From: a virus | Virus record (IMG/VR): IMGVR_UViG_3300042340_000394 | Coordinates: 1-64,000 of that record | Length of the DNA stretch: 64,000 bases | Reading direction: 5' to 3' (one strand) | In this document: one piece after another, positions 41,103-49,250 of the stretch | How positions within the stretch are numbered: position 1 is the stretch's first letter | Layout: each line of letters starts with the position of its first letter | Notes under the pieces: model-generated | Told to the model about the DNA's origin: nothing | The model's database searches: none | What the model saw: only the letters and a program-made list of their open reading frames with translations | Program-made: the position numbers and the translations under genes

Positions 41103-41330
41103 TTACCCGATCACCGCGTCGAGCGCGTCGACTCCGCTCTTGATCCGCGCCTCGATCGCACACACCGATGCGCCCTTGGTGGCGACGGTGAGTTCCGTGG
41201 CCTCGCACGGGTCGGCAACGTACTCCGCGATTGCGCTGCGGAGGCACCGACGCGCGGTTTCGAGTTGCGCGCGGAGCGTGCGGAGGTTCTGGCGAGCGGC
41301 TTCGAGTTGATTGCTGAATTGGTCTCGCAT
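41103..41330 (-). CDS. Small coiled-coil protein (75 aa)
   Basis: ATG 41330 follows a class I box pair by 7 bp. Heptad-like helix (NQLEAARQNLRTLRAQLETA). No family recognised. Confidence 0.65.
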   Translation of the reverse strand: MRDQFSNQLEAARQNLRTLRAQLETARRCLRSAIAEYVADPCEATELTVATKGASVCAIEARIKSGVDALDAVIG

Positions 41331-41337
41331 GGTCCCC

Positions 41338-41365
41338 CTTCTACGTCGCCAGCACGACGGACCTT
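41338..41365 (-). promoter_or_regulatory. Class I box pair (41330 gene)
   Basis: Minus strand AAGGTC, 16 bp, TAGAAG; ATG after 7 bp. Confidence 0.7.
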
Positions 41366-41434
41366 ACGCCGCGTCGCCGATTCCTCTCGCGCGCCGCGCA
41401 GCAAGCGGTGCGGCGGAAACCGACGGTGCGACGT

Positions 41435-41462
41435 AAGAACTCCGCGGCGCGAGGCGTAAGAG
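41435..41462 (+). promoter_or_regulatory. Class I box pair (41471 gene)
   Basis: AAGAAC, 16 bp, TAAGAG; ATG after 8 bp. Divergent from the pair at 41338. Confidence 0.7.
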
Positions 41463-41470
41463 TGGGCACC

Positions 41471-41863
41471 ATGAACACGAACCCGATGGTTTCCGCAGTG
41501 TCCCGCTACGAAGATGCCGCCCGCGCCGCCGATGCCGCGCTCAACGCGATGTTCACGGCGTTCGGCATCGTCGGTCGCAAGGTCGTGTCCGTCGGTGGTG
41601 CGTACATCCCCGGCACCGAAGTCGGCGTGCGTGAGGCGAACGTCCTTCGCGGTCAACCGTGGAGCGTCCGCAAGGCCGACGGGTGCCTCGCCCGCCTGTA
41701 CGTCGGCGCGGGCGAAGCGGAGGTGTGCGTCGGCACCGTCGAGTCGGCGCGGTTGCGCGACGAGTTCGGGCACGTTGGCATCGTGGTCGACGTGACGCAG
41801 TGCATGGAGCACTGGAACGAGTTCGTGCTCGTGGTGCTCACGGGGATGCTTGAGCAGAAGTAG
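41471..41863 (+). CDS. Unknown protein (130 aa)
   Basis: ATG 41471. Helical first 35 residues, then a beta-rich part (GRKVVSVGGAYIPGTEVGV, AEVCVGTVESARL). No family recognised. Confidence 0.65.
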   Translation: MNTNPMVSAVSRYEDAARAADAALNAMFTAFGIVGRKVVSVGGAYIPGTEVGVREANVLRGQPWSVRKADGCLARLYVGAGEAEVCVGTVESARLRDEFGHVGIVVDVTQCMEHWNEFVLVVLTGMLEQK

Positions 41864-41948
41864 TCCGTCGCGAGAAGCGCGCCGTTCGCTATTGCAATCG
41901 CCCGCATAATCGGGCACCGTCGGCAGGGAACACTCGGAGAAAATCACA

Positions 41949-42539
41949 ATGGCAACCACACGCAAGTCCCCCAAGCGCGCCGCTGCTCGCAAGCCCGCCG
42001 CGAAGCGCCGCGCCGTGCGAAACCCCGTCGCCCGCGGCCTCGGCCCGGTCGATCGCGCGCTCAAGAAGATCGAGCGCGAAGTCGGCGAGTACGCCGGTTC
42101 CGACGCCGCGCAGAAGGCGATGGAGGCGCTCATCCTCGCCGTCCCGCTCAAGGGAAACATCGGCGAGTGGAAGAAGCAGATCAAGGACGCCATCATCGCC
42201 GATCGTGGCGAGAGCGACCGCAAGTACGTCACGGAGGCGATGCGCTCCGGCAAACCCGGTGTCTTCGTTCGGGCGACGAACCTCGTCGACTACTGGCAGT
42301 TCGAGGGCGACCTCATTCTGATCCACGGAGGCAAGTTCGGCGGCACCGAGAGCACGGGAGAAGTGGTCGTTCTCACGAAGGATCAACTCGTGCTCAGCAA
42401 GGCCGTCGCCGTGGACGGGAACATGGAGCACTACCCCGTCGAGAAGGCCGCGAAGGCGATCATCGAGGCGTACGGCTTCGGGAGTACCACGCGCGACCCG
42501 TGGTTCGAGGCGCCGAGCGCGCGCAACCGTCGGTACTGA
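41949..42539 (+). CDS. Tagged unknown protein (196 aa)
   Basis: ATG 41949 with CGGAG upstream. A long basic N-terminus ends in the tag AAKRRAVRNPVARG (about residues 17-30). A helical region follows, then strands (GVFVRATNLVDYWQFEGDLI; GEVVVLTKDQLVLSKAV). No family recognised. First of three closely spaced plus-strand genes. Confidence 0.7.
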   Translation: MATTRKSPKRAAARKPAAKRRAVRNPVARGLGPVDRALKKIEREVGEYAGSDAAQKAMEALILAVPLKGNIGEWKKQIKDAIIADRGESDRKYVTEAMRSGKPGVFVRATNLVDYWQFEGDLILIHGGKFGGTESTGEVVVLTKDQLVLSKAVAVDGNMEHYPVEKAAKAIIEAYGFGSTTRDPWFEAPSARNRRY

Positions 42540-42562
42540 GAACGTCGAGCGAGAACACGAAC

Positions 42563-43186
42563 ATGGAAACCGAACGAGAGTACGCCGCGCGCGAGAAGCG
42601 CATGTTTCGTGCGCAGATCGCCGACACGGAGAAGCAGCCCCTCCGCGACCGTCAAGAGGCGCGCAGCGAGTTCCGCGAGGTGATGGCGCAGCACCCCGAT
42701 CGCGTCGCCGAACGCATCGCGTGGATTCTCGAAGGGAACTACGGCTTCGGGGCCTACACCGAGGCCCGCGAAGTGGTCGTGAACAAGCGCATGAACCGCG
42801 CTGCGTGGTTCGTGTCGATGGTCGGCGCGCTCGACCACTCGTGCCCGCCCGAGTTCACGATGGGCGCGTGGAAGACGCTCACCGCCGCGCAGAAGAAGAA
42901 CCTCGACGTCGCCGTGATGGCCGTGATCGAGGAGTACGCGAAGCAACTCGCCCCGGCGCGCAAGCCCGCCGCGAAGCGCAAGGCGTCGCGCAACGGCGCG
43001 AAGCGCGGCAAGATGATGAGCAAGGCCGAAGTGAACCGATCGTTCCGCGAGAACGTGCTCCCGCACCTTCGCCACACGGATCGCGTCTCGGTGCGTACGG
43101 CGTGGCTCGACTACACCGACGAACTGAACCGCGACGGTCGCATCTCGGATCACGCGCGGAACAACTGGGTCAATCCCTACCGCTGA
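42563..43186 (+). CDS. Unknown protein with a phage-type C-domain and internal tag (207 aa)
   Basis: ATG 42563. N-part helical. A basic stretch with an internal tag (PAAKRKASRNGAKRGK, about 133-148) precedes a C-domain SFRENVLPHLRHTDR, RTAWLDYTDELNRDGRIS, NNWVNPYR. That C-domain pattern is frequent in uncharacterised phage and plasmid proteins. Role unknown. Confidence 0.65.
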   Translation: METEREYAAREKRMFRAQIADTEKQPLRDRQEARSEFREVMAQHPDRVAERIAWILEGNYGFGAYTEAREVVVNKRMNRAAWFVSMVGALDHSCPPEFTMGAWKTLTAAQKKNLDVAVMAVIEEYAKQLAPARKPAAKRKASRNGAKRGKMMSKAEVNRSFRENVLPHLRHTDRVSVRTAWLDYTDELNRDGRISDHARNNWVNPYR

Positions 43187-43218
43187 ATCCCGCCGCCCGT
43201 CGCTTCGTCACACGGAGC

Positions 43219-43533
43219 ATGAACTGCACCCGCCGCCGTCTCCAGAAACACCGTCGCGCCGCCATCCGCACGCCCGCGTGGCGGAGCAACGGCACTTCGC
43301 ACGTTTTCCGCTGGTCCCGTGCGCTCGACCTGATCGAGTGCGCCGCGGTGCTCGACGGCGTGCGTGGCGAACCGCTGGCGCTCGGCGCGGGCGAACTCGC
43401 ATCGTTCGTCGGGCGCACCGCGGAGGCCACGGCGTGCCTCGCAGGGGCGCCGCCGTGGTTCGTCGCTGCGGTCGCCCGCCGCGCCGTGCGACTGCGCCTC
43501 GCGGACGAACTGGACGCCTTGCTGGCGTGGTGA
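43219..43533 (+). CDS. Small basic-start protein (104 aa)
   Basis: ATG 43219. NCTRRRLQKHRRAAIR start is related to the small proteins at 30399 and 30542; the rest is helical and Ala-rich. No family recognised. Confidence 0.6.
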   Translation: MNCTRRRLQKHRRAAIRTPAWRSNGTSHVFRWSRALDLIECAAVLDGVRGEPLALGAGELASFVGRTAEATACLAGAPPWFVAAVARRAVRLRLADELDALLAW

Positions 43534-43537
43534 AACG

Positions 43538-43567
43538 TTGCGACTGCGGGCGATCCCGTAGTACGGT
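43538..43567 (+). promoter_or_regulatory. Class II promoter of the 43575 gene
   Basis: TTGCGA, 18 bp, TACGGT, 7 bp, ATG. Confidence 0.6.
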
Positions 43568-43574
43568 GCCACGC

Positions 43575-44186
43575 ATGGCAACCACGAAAACAGAAGCCGC
43601 GCGCTACGTCGCGCGAGCGATCGGCGACGGCATCGTTCCCCTCACCGACGACGTGACCGTCGGCGCTGGCGACCTCACGGGCACGCGCCTGTTCGCCGTC
43701 TACGTCGATCGTGGGCGCAACAAGGGCCGCTACGACTTCTTGACGGTTCACGCCGCCGCGAGAGCGTTCGTCGATTTCGTCGGGGCCGACGAGGCGGTTG
43801 CCGCGGTCGATCGCGCCTACCTCCGCCGCGACGGCGAAGTGCCCGCCCGTGTGTCGGCGACGGCCCGCTACGACGACGTTCTCGCGCAGGCGGGCGTTCG
43901 CCCCGGCGCTCGCGTCGTGGTGGTGAAGGGCTCGCGCGGCATCGGGATCGACAAGGGCGTGACGCTCGCGATCGAGAACACGACGGTGTTGCCCGAGTCG
44001 AGCATGGCGGTCGCGGTGCGATTCATGGCGATGAACGGGAGCGCGTCGGGCCAGAAGCGGGTGCTGTACGCGCGCCACCCGAACCGACTCAGCGACGCCG
44101 ACGTGAGCCTCGCGAGCGGCAACGGCGCCGACAAGATCGTCGTGCGCGTGTCGCGCCCGTCGACTCGCAACGGTCGCTGCCGGTAG
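43575..44186 (+). CDS. Unknown protein (203 aa), related to the 33076 product
   Basis: ATG 43575. N-half shares AARYVARAIGDG and following strands with the 33076 protein; the C-half is an added beta-rich domain (GARVVVVKGSRGIGIDKGVT; DKIVVRVSRP). No family recognised. Confidence 0.65.
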   Translation: MATTKTEAARYVARAIGDGIVPLTDDVTVGAGDLTGTRLFAVYVDRGRNKGRYDFLTVHAAARAFVDFVGADEAVAAVDRAYLRRDGEVPARVSATARYDDVLAQAGVRPGARVVVVKGSRGIGIDKGVTLAIENTTVLPESSMAVAVRFMAMNGSASGQKRVLYARHPNRLSDADVSLASGNGADKIVVRVSRPSTRNGRCR

Positions 44187-44215
44187 CTCCGACGAGAAAA
44201 TCGACGCGGCGGTGA

Positions 44216-44243
44216 TAGGTTCGGCGCCGACCCGACGTACAAG
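44216..44243 (+). promoter_or_regulatory. Class I box pair (44248 gene)
   Basis: TAGGTT (one change), 16 bp, TACAAG; ATG after 4 bp. Confidence 0.55.
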
Positions 44244-44247
44244 CGGC

Positions 44248-44490
44248 ATGAGCAGCAACGAAGTTTCGGTTCGCATTTTCGTCGAAGTAGTCAACGGCAC
44301 GATCGGCACCGGGCGGTACGAGTCGTACGGGCGCACTTCGACGGCGGTCCCGCCCGCCATCGGCGACTCCGTGGTGCTCGAAGACGGACTCAAGCGCCGC
44401 GTGGTCGACCGCGTGTGGTCGTGCCCCGATATCTTCCGGGGCGTCACGCTTTACCTCGACGACCCGCGCATCACGGAGCGGCACGCCTAG
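44248..44490 (+). CDS. Small beta-rich protein (80 aa)
   Basis: ATG 44248. Strands SVRIFVEVVNGTIGTG, SVVLEDGLKRRVVDRVW, GVTLYLDDPR. No family recognised. Confidence 0.6.
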   Translation: MSSNEVSVRIFVEVVNGTIGTGRYESYGRTSTAVPPAIGDSVVLEDGLKRRVVDRVWSCPDIFRGVTLYLDDPRITERHA

Positions 44491-44518
44491 CGGGAGCGAG
44501 AAATCGCCGCAGCGCCGC

Positions 44519-44546
44519 AAGAACACCCGCCCACCGCACGCAGAAG
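44519..44546 (+). promoter_or_regulatory. Class I box pair (44554 gene)
   Basis: AAGAAC, 16 bp, CAGAAG; ATG after 7 bp. Confidence 0.6.
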
Positions 44547-44553
44547 GCACACC

Positions 44554-44838
44554 ATGATCGACACGAAACCGTTTCTGTTCGACACGAGTAAAGACATCAA
44601 GAACCACACCGCGGTGAGTGTGTGGCTTCTCTCGGGCCGCAAGATCCGGGTGACCACTTCGCGGTGGGAGAACTTCGGCAACGAGCCCGACGACGTTAGC
44701 GCGAAAACCGAGCACTTCCACGACGGCCAGTGGCGCGAGGTGCTCCCGTGGCACCGCATCGAGGCCACGGGCGAGAACGAGACCCCCGCCGCGCACCTCG
44801 CCCTCGCAGCGCGCACGATCGAGTTTCTCGATGCGTGA
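44554..44838 (+). CDS. Small unknown protein (94 aa), first gene of operon
   Basis: ATG 44554. Aromatic, mixed fold (TAVSVWLLSGRKIRVTTSRW). Overlaps the next gene by 8 bp. First of a run of six genes reaching 46956. Confidence 0.6.
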   Translation: MIDTKPFLFDTSKDIKNHTAVSVWLLSGRKIRVTTSRWENFGNEPDDVSAKTEHFHDGQWREVLPWHRIEATGENETPAAHLALAARTIEFLDA

Positions 44839-45115
44839 CGCGACCGACACCACCGACACCGCCACGCGCTACCGCATCACGATCGCGGGAGTGAGCGACG
44901 ACTACAAGGTCACCGCCGTGCTCGCGCTTCGCAAGCACTTCGGTCTCGGGTTGACCGATGCCCTCACGATGCTCCGCGAGGGCCGCGTCGGCGACTCGCG
45001 CATCGCGTTCCAGTTCTCGCGCGACGACGCCGAAGCGATGGCGCAGGCGCTCAACTCGATCTTCGCCGCTCACCGCGGCACCGGGCAACCGTTCCGCACC
45101 TCGGAGGCACCGTGA
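44831..45115 (+). CDS. Stand-alone ribosomal L7/L12 C-terminal-like domain (94 aa)
   Basis: ATG 44831. Residues 13-81 follow the L7/L12 C-domain: strand RYRITIAGV, helix KVTAVLALRKHFGLGLTDAL with the G-L-G-L turn, helix and final helix DDAEAMAQALNSI. In ribosomes this domain recruits elongation factors. Here it lacks the L7/L12 dimerisation part. A second such protein is at 55632. Role in translation takeover is a guess. Confidence 0.7.
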   Translation: MRDATDTTDTATRYRITIAGVSDDYKVTAVLALRKHFGLGLTDALTMLREGRVGDSRIAFQFSRDDAEAMAQALNSIFAAHRGTGQPFRTSEAP

Positions 45116-45891
45116 GACACACGATCGACGTTCTCGCAGAACTCGCGAAACTCAACGCCGCCACGCACGCTGCCCGCAAGGAGTCGGAGCGCATCGAGGC
45201 CGTGCTCAACGCTACGGCGAGGAGCATCGCCGACGCTGCGCGCACGGGCAAGGCGATCGACCCGCAAGACCTTCGGCGCGCGAGCGAGTACGGTGCCGAG
45301 AAGGCTCGCAACGACCGCGTAGTCGCCGCAGCGAAGGCTCAGGACACCGCGCGTCGGGCGCCGCTCGTTCGCGAACTGCGCGGCGTGACGGACGACCCCG
45401 CGAGCACGTACGCTGCGATCGTTGCGACGCTCACGGAACGGTACGGCGCCCCGAGCGCCGAGCCGTACCTCTCGGGCAAGGACCGCTGCGGGTGGGAGGT
45501 TCTCACGCATACGACGAAGGCGCCGCGGTGGCGCATCGGTCGCGCGACGTTCATCGTGTCGATCGACGAGCGCGGTGTGGGCGTGTACGCGACAGGCGAC
45601 CACGATCACTTCGGCCCGACCCGAAGCGTGAGGTTCATCGTTCGCCCGAACGCTGAACTGGCGCGTCGCATCGTCACTGGCGAAGTCTCGTTCTCGTCCG
45701 TCGCATCGGTGGGCGAAGTGCAGATGCGTTACGGCTACTGCGCGCCATTGCTCGCGCCCGTCGCCGTTGCGCTCGACGTGATCGATCACTGCGTCCGGTA
45801 CTCCCGCAACGAAGAGTGCGCGTTCCTCGATGCGCAGGCCATCGCAGATTTCGCTGAATACAGGCGCCGCTACAACGTCGGATGGGGATGA
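45112..45891 (+). CDS. Unknown protein (259 aa)
   Basis: GTG 45112 overlaps the previous stop as GTGA. Helical coiled N-part (LAKLNAATHAARKESERIEA), then a mixed domain (GRATFIVSIDERGVGVYATG, RSVRFIVRPNAELARRIV). No family recognised. Stop overlaps the next ATG. Confidence 0.65.
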   Translation: MRHTIDVLAELAKLNAATHAARKESERIEAVLNATARSIADAARTGKAIDPQDLRRASEYGAEKARNDRVVAAAKAQDTARRAPLVRELRGVTDDPASTYAAIVATLTERYGAPSAEPYLSGKDRCGWEVLTHTTKAPRWRIGRATFIVSIDERGVGVYATGDHDHFGPTRSVRFIVRPNAELARRIVTGEVSFSSVASVGEVQMRYGYCAPLLAPVAVALDVIDHCVRYSRNEECAFLDAQAIADFAEYRRRYNVGWG

Positions 45892-46352
45892 TCCCCACCG
45901 TCACACAACTCCTCGCGCTCGCCCCCGACGGCAACGTCACCCTCCGGGTGGTGAGGCGCGAGCACGTCGGCCCCTCGCCGCACGTCGAGGTGACCGCCGA
46001 GGTGGTCTCCGTGAAGCGCGGCATCGTCGTGTGGCGCGACGACGACGGGCGCACGATCACGCCGCGTGACTCGTGGCTGTTCGAGACGCTCCGCGGTGCC
46101 CCCGTCGGGACTCCCGCCGCCACGGTCGCGGAGAAGGCCCGCGAGGCGCGGGAGAGCGCCACCGTCGGGCCGTTCGTGATCGAGTCGAGCCTCACGTCGC
46201 GCAAGGTGACGCTGCGCCACGCACACGGCGGGCTCGTGCCGACGGGCGACGGGCGCACCGAAACGGAGGTGTCGTTCGCGGACTTCACCGCAGCGCGAGA
46301 GCACGCGAAGGCTTGCCTCGACGCGCTCCTCGCGGGGCGGGTGCATCCGTGA
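45888..46352 (+). CDS. Unknown protein (154 aa)
   Basis: ATG 45888 overlaps the previous stop as ATGA, preferred over ATG 45882. Beta-rich with basic strands (EVVSVKRGIVVWRDDDGRTI; LTSRKVTLRHAHGGLV). No family recognised. Confidence 0.65.
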   Translation: MIPTVTQLLALAPDGNVTLRVVRREHVGPSPHVEVTAEVVSVKRGIVVWRDDDGRTITPRDSWLFETLRGAPVGTPAATVAEKAREARESATVGPFVIESSLTSRKVTLRHAHGGLVPTGDGRTETEVSFADFTAAREHAKACLDALLAGRVHP

Positions 46353-46507
46353 TCGTTGTCTCGCTCGAACGTGCGGCGACGAAGTGCCTCTACGCGATCG
46401 ACGGCGCGTTCTTCGCGCTGGCAGCGTCGCGTCTCGACCCGATGGCCTTGTGCTGTTTTCTTCTCACCACCGCCGTGCTAATCGGCATCGAAAACGAGGA
46501 ATCGTAA
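46349..46507 (+). CDS. Small one-helix membrane protein (52 aa)
   Basis: GTG 46349 overlaps the previous stop; its TAA shares an A with the next ATG. One hydrophobic helix (MALCCFLLTTAVLIGI). Function unknown. Confidence 0.55.
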   Translation: MIVVSLERAATKCLYAIDGAFFALAASRLDPMALCCFLLTTAVLIGIENEES

Positions 46508-46956
46508 TGCGTCACGTTCTCACAGCACTCGCGACCGCCGACGCGCTCGGCAAGCCCTTCGAGCAATCGCGCGACGACCGCGCCCGCTACTCGTGGTGCC
46601 ACGACCCCGACAACACGTTTCTCGCGTGCGACGACGGCGGGCGCCAGTTCGGCCTCGGACCCGACGGCGAGAAGGCGGGGGCGTTCACGGACGACACGCA
46701 GATGGCGGTCGCCCTCGCGCAGTCGCTCCTCGCGTGCGGCGGCTTCGATGCCGAACACGCGCGAGGTGAGTACACCGAGTGGTATCGCGGCGCGGGCTTC
46801 GGCGGGCGCGCTCGCGGAACGGGCGGCACGATCCGCACTGCGCTCGAAACGGGTGCCCCCGTCGACCTTCGCGCGGGAGGCCAGTACGTCGGCAACGGCG
46901 CGGCGATGCGTGAAAAGACAAAAAACGAGACATTGCTGGATGGAATCGCGCTATAG
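46507..46956 (+). CDS. ADP-ribosylglycohydrolase, truncated (N-terminal half)
   Basis: ATG 46507. GDALG-type start (TADALGKPFE), the metal-binding FTDDTQMA motif, YTEWYRG and GNGAAMR are those of the ADP-ribosylglycohydrolase (DraG) family, which removes ADP-ribose from proteins or nucleic acids. The family needs about 300 residues; this ends at 149 after GNGAAMR with an unrelated AT-rich tail. Codons for RVAPIGV, the expected continuation, occur 77 bp later next to IscB element 2. The rest is absent, so the enzyme is probably inactive. Confidence 0.8.
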   Translation: MRHVLTALATADALGKPFEQSRDDRARYSWCHDPDNTFLACDDGGRQFGLGPDGEKAGAFTDDTQMAVALAQSLLACGGFDAEHARGEYTEWYRGAGFGGRARGTGGTIRTALETGAPVDLRAGGQYVGNGAAMREKTKNETLLDGIAL

Positions 46957-46989
46957 TGTCGCGAGACATGCACCACGACGCTCCTATTC

Positions 46990-47319
46990 GCGTCGCTCCC
47001 ATCGGCGTGTAATCGACCTCCGCCTTCGGGCGGAGGCTTTCTAAGGAGACTGAGAAAGCCCATGTTTACCAGTGTTAGCGAGGGTAGGGTTGGCAACCCG
47101 TTCGAGCCTCGCTACGTCGATCGGAACGCTTGCCTCGGGCAACGTACGGATGCTTCCTCAGTCCGTACCCACTTGCAGTGCGTGCAGTAGTCACGTCGGG
47201 TCAGACAGAAACGGGTACGCACATGGGCGACGATCGACATTCACGAGGGGAGCGAACCGCGGTGCCTCGCGGTTCCGTCACGACAAGGCCGCAAGGCCCC
47301 AACTGAGGCGGTAACGCCA
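46990..47319 (+). ncRNA. OmegaRNA (HEARO RNA) of IscB element 2, with 5' guide position
   Basis: Guide position 46990-47009 covers the RVAPIGV codons of the broken hydrolase. Scaffold: perfect 8-bp hairpin CCTCCGCC-TTCG-GGCGGAGG (47017-47036), the 217-nt core (47037-47253) shared with copy 1, and an 8-bp stem GAACCGCG/CGCGGTTC (47254-47275) that replaces the different stem of copy 1. The compensating changes show the RNA structure is selected. Confidence 0.85.
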
Positions 47320-48741
47320 ATGATCGAGAAGAATCGTTCCGAAGAAGCGTGGGTTCCGGTACTGGACAAGCGCGGCGTTCCGCTGATGCCGTGCCATCCC
47401 GCGCGAGCACGCCAGTTGCTCCGTGCGGGGCGTGCGGTGGTGGCGCATCACACGCCGTTCGTGATCCGTCTCAAGGATCGTGTCGGTGGTGACGTGCAAC
47501 CCGTCCGGGTCTGCGAAGATCCCGGCAGCAAGACGACGGGCATCGCCGTCGTCCGCGAGGTTCCCGCCGCCAGCGAAGGCGACGGCCCGACGCGCGTCGT
47601 CCTGTTCAAGATGGAACTCACGCACCGCGGCGACGTTATCCGCGGGCAGATGGAGAGGCGATCGTCTAGCAGAAGGCGCCGTCGCCTAGCAAACCTTCGC
47701 TACCGACCGGCGCGTTTCAGCAATCGCCGACCCGCGAAGGGCACGCTGCGACCGTCTCTCAACCACCGCGTCGAAACGACGCTCTCATGGACTCGTCGTC
47801 TCATGCGCTGGTATCCCGTCGCCGCCGTGAGCGTGGAGCGGGTGCGTTTCGACACGCAGTTGATGCAGAACCCGGAGATCAGCGGCGTGGAATACCGGCA
47901 AGGCACGCTCGCAGGTTACGAGACTCGGGAGTGGGTGTTGGAGAAGTGGGGTCGCTCGTGCGCCTACTGCGACGCCGAGAACGTGGCGCTGAACCTCGAT
48001 CACGTCGTGCCGCGGGTGAGCGGCGGAAGCAGTCGCCCGAGCAACCTCGTGCCCGCCTGCGTTCCCTGCAACCAGCGCAAGGGCGCGCAACCACTGGCGG
48101 TGTTTCTCCAACGTGACCCGAAACGCGCGGCGCGCATTCTCGCAGGACTCAAGGAGTCGCTGCGCGACGCGGCGGCGGTGAACTCGACCCGATGGGCGCT
48201 CGATCGCGCGCTGCGGTCTCTCGGGGTGCCCGTCGAGGCGTCAAGTGGCGGGCGAACGAAGTGGAACCGCCACCGTTTCAACGTTCCGAAGACGCACGCC
48301 AACGACGCCGTGTGCGCGGGTAACGTCGGCGGTGTGATTGGTGCCGACACGCAAACGCTCTACGTTTACAGCACGGGGCGCGGCACGTACCAACGGCAAC
48401 ACTCGGACGCCTACGGTTTCCCTCGCGGCGTTCCGAAGATGCGCGAGAAGTCCGTGCGTGGATTCCGCACTGGCGATATGGTCCGTGCTACACCGCCGCG
48501 AGGCAAGTACGCTGGAACGTACGTCGGGCGCGTTGCCGTGCGGGCGAATGGTCAATTCGCCATTTGCGCTAAAGACAAGAGGATCGACGTGATTTGGAAA
48601 CACTGCGGCGTGTTGCAACGCGCCGACGGATACCGATATGCGTGGCAAGAGGAGAAGCGCGATGCCGTCGCGGTCCGAAAATCCGCTCCCCTTCCGCCGT
48701 GAATAGCGGCGCAACCGCTCGGGCAAATCGTGACTACCGCC
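47010..48741 (+). mobile_element. IscB/HEARO element 2 (about 1.73 kb)
   Basis: Left end TAATCGACC and right end GACTACCGCC match element 1. No transposase. Left junction is in the hydrolase gene; the right flank does not continue that gene, so sequence was lost or the right side comes from elsewhere. Confidence 0.8.
47320..48702 (+). CDS. iscB: IscB RNA-guided nuclease, copy 2
   Basis: 460 residues with the same domain order and all RuvC and HNH catalytic residues as copy 1 (PLMP, EDPGSKTTGIA, VERVRFD, CAYC..DH..CVPCN, HANDAV). Highly similar except for the bridge-helix region after residue 100 and the last residues. Start ATG follows GGCGGTAACGCCA as in copy 1. Should be active. Confidence 0.95.
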   Translation: MIEKNRSEEAWVPVLDKRGVPLMPCHPARARQLLRAGRAVVAHHTPFVIRLKDRVGGDVQPVRVCEDPGSKTTGIAVVREVPAASEGDGPTRVVLFKMELTHRGDVIRGQMERRSSSRRRRRLANLRYRPARFSNRRPAKGTLRPSLNHRVETTLSWTRRLMRWYPVAAVSVERVRFDTQLMQNPEISGVEYRQGTLAGYETREWVLEKWGRSCAYCDAENVALNLDHVVPRVSGGSSRPSNLVPACVPCNQRKGAQPLAVFLQRDPKRAARILAGLKESLRDAAAVNSTRWALDRALRSLGVPVEASSGGRTKWNRHRFNVPKTHANDAVCAGNVGGVIGADTQTLYVYSTGRGTYQRQHSDAYGFPRGVPKMREKSVRGFRTGDMVRATPPRGKYAGTYVGRVAVRANGQFAICAKDKRIDVIWKHCGVLQRADGYRYAWQEEKRDAVAVRKSAPLPP

Positions 48742-48743
48742 CA

Positions 48744-48962
48744 ATGGCGGAACCGCAAGTGAGCGGGCAACTCACCGACCGCGAGGCTTCGGCGCTGGCC
48801 GAAGCGAGGCGCCTTCTCGCCGCTGCGGAGGCCGAAATGCGTTACGGCGCGGGGTGCCGCGCGGCGGCTCTCCCGATGCTCTACGACGCCCTCGCCGCCG
48901 TCGCGGCGCTGGTGTCGGCGACCGCGACGGAACTCGAACGATCGCGGGCGCGCGGCGAGTGA
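48744..48962 (+). CDS. Small helical protein (72 aa)
   Basis: ATG 48744 lies 2 bp after the right end of IscB element 2, so its original promoter or 5' part may be lost. Helical, Ala-rich (ASALAEARRLLAAAEAEM). Stop overlaps the next GTG. Confidence 0.55.
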   Translation: MAEPQVSGQLTDREASALAEARRLLAAAEAEMRYGAGCRAAALPMLYDALAAVAALVSATATELERSRARGE

Positions 48963-49192
48963 GAACGATTAGTTCCACCACGTTCGGAGAGTATTTCGCC
49001 GACGCTCCGCCGTCTCTCGCGACGGAGCGACTGCGACGCGTCGTGTTATCGGGCAACCCTCCGCATTCTGAGTACGAGTACGGGTGGATGGCAGACCGCT
49101 TCGGTCGGCACACCGCCGATGCCGAGAAGTCGTGGCTTCGAGCGAACGGTTTCCGGTTCAACGGCGGCAAGTGGTGGCGGAGCGATGGGTGA
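48959..49192 (+). CDS. Small unknown protein (77 aa)
   Basis: GTG 48959 overlaps the previous stop. C-terminal part aromatic and basic (SWLRANGFRFNGGKWWRSDG). No family recognised. Confidence 0.6.
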   Translation: MRTISSTTFGEYFADAPPSLATERLRRVVLSGNPPHSEYEYGWMADRFGRHTADAEKSWLRANGFRFNGGKWWRSDG

Positions 49193-49213
49193 GAAGGCGC
49201 AGCAACAACGAAG

Positions 49214-49242
49214 TTGTGCCGCCCCGCGCTCTCCGGTATGAT
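49214..49242 (+). promoter_or_regulatory. Class II promoter of the 49251 gene
   Basis: TTGTGC, 17 bp, TATGAT, 8 bp, ATG. Confidence 0.65.
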
Positions 49243-49250
49243 CCTACCCC

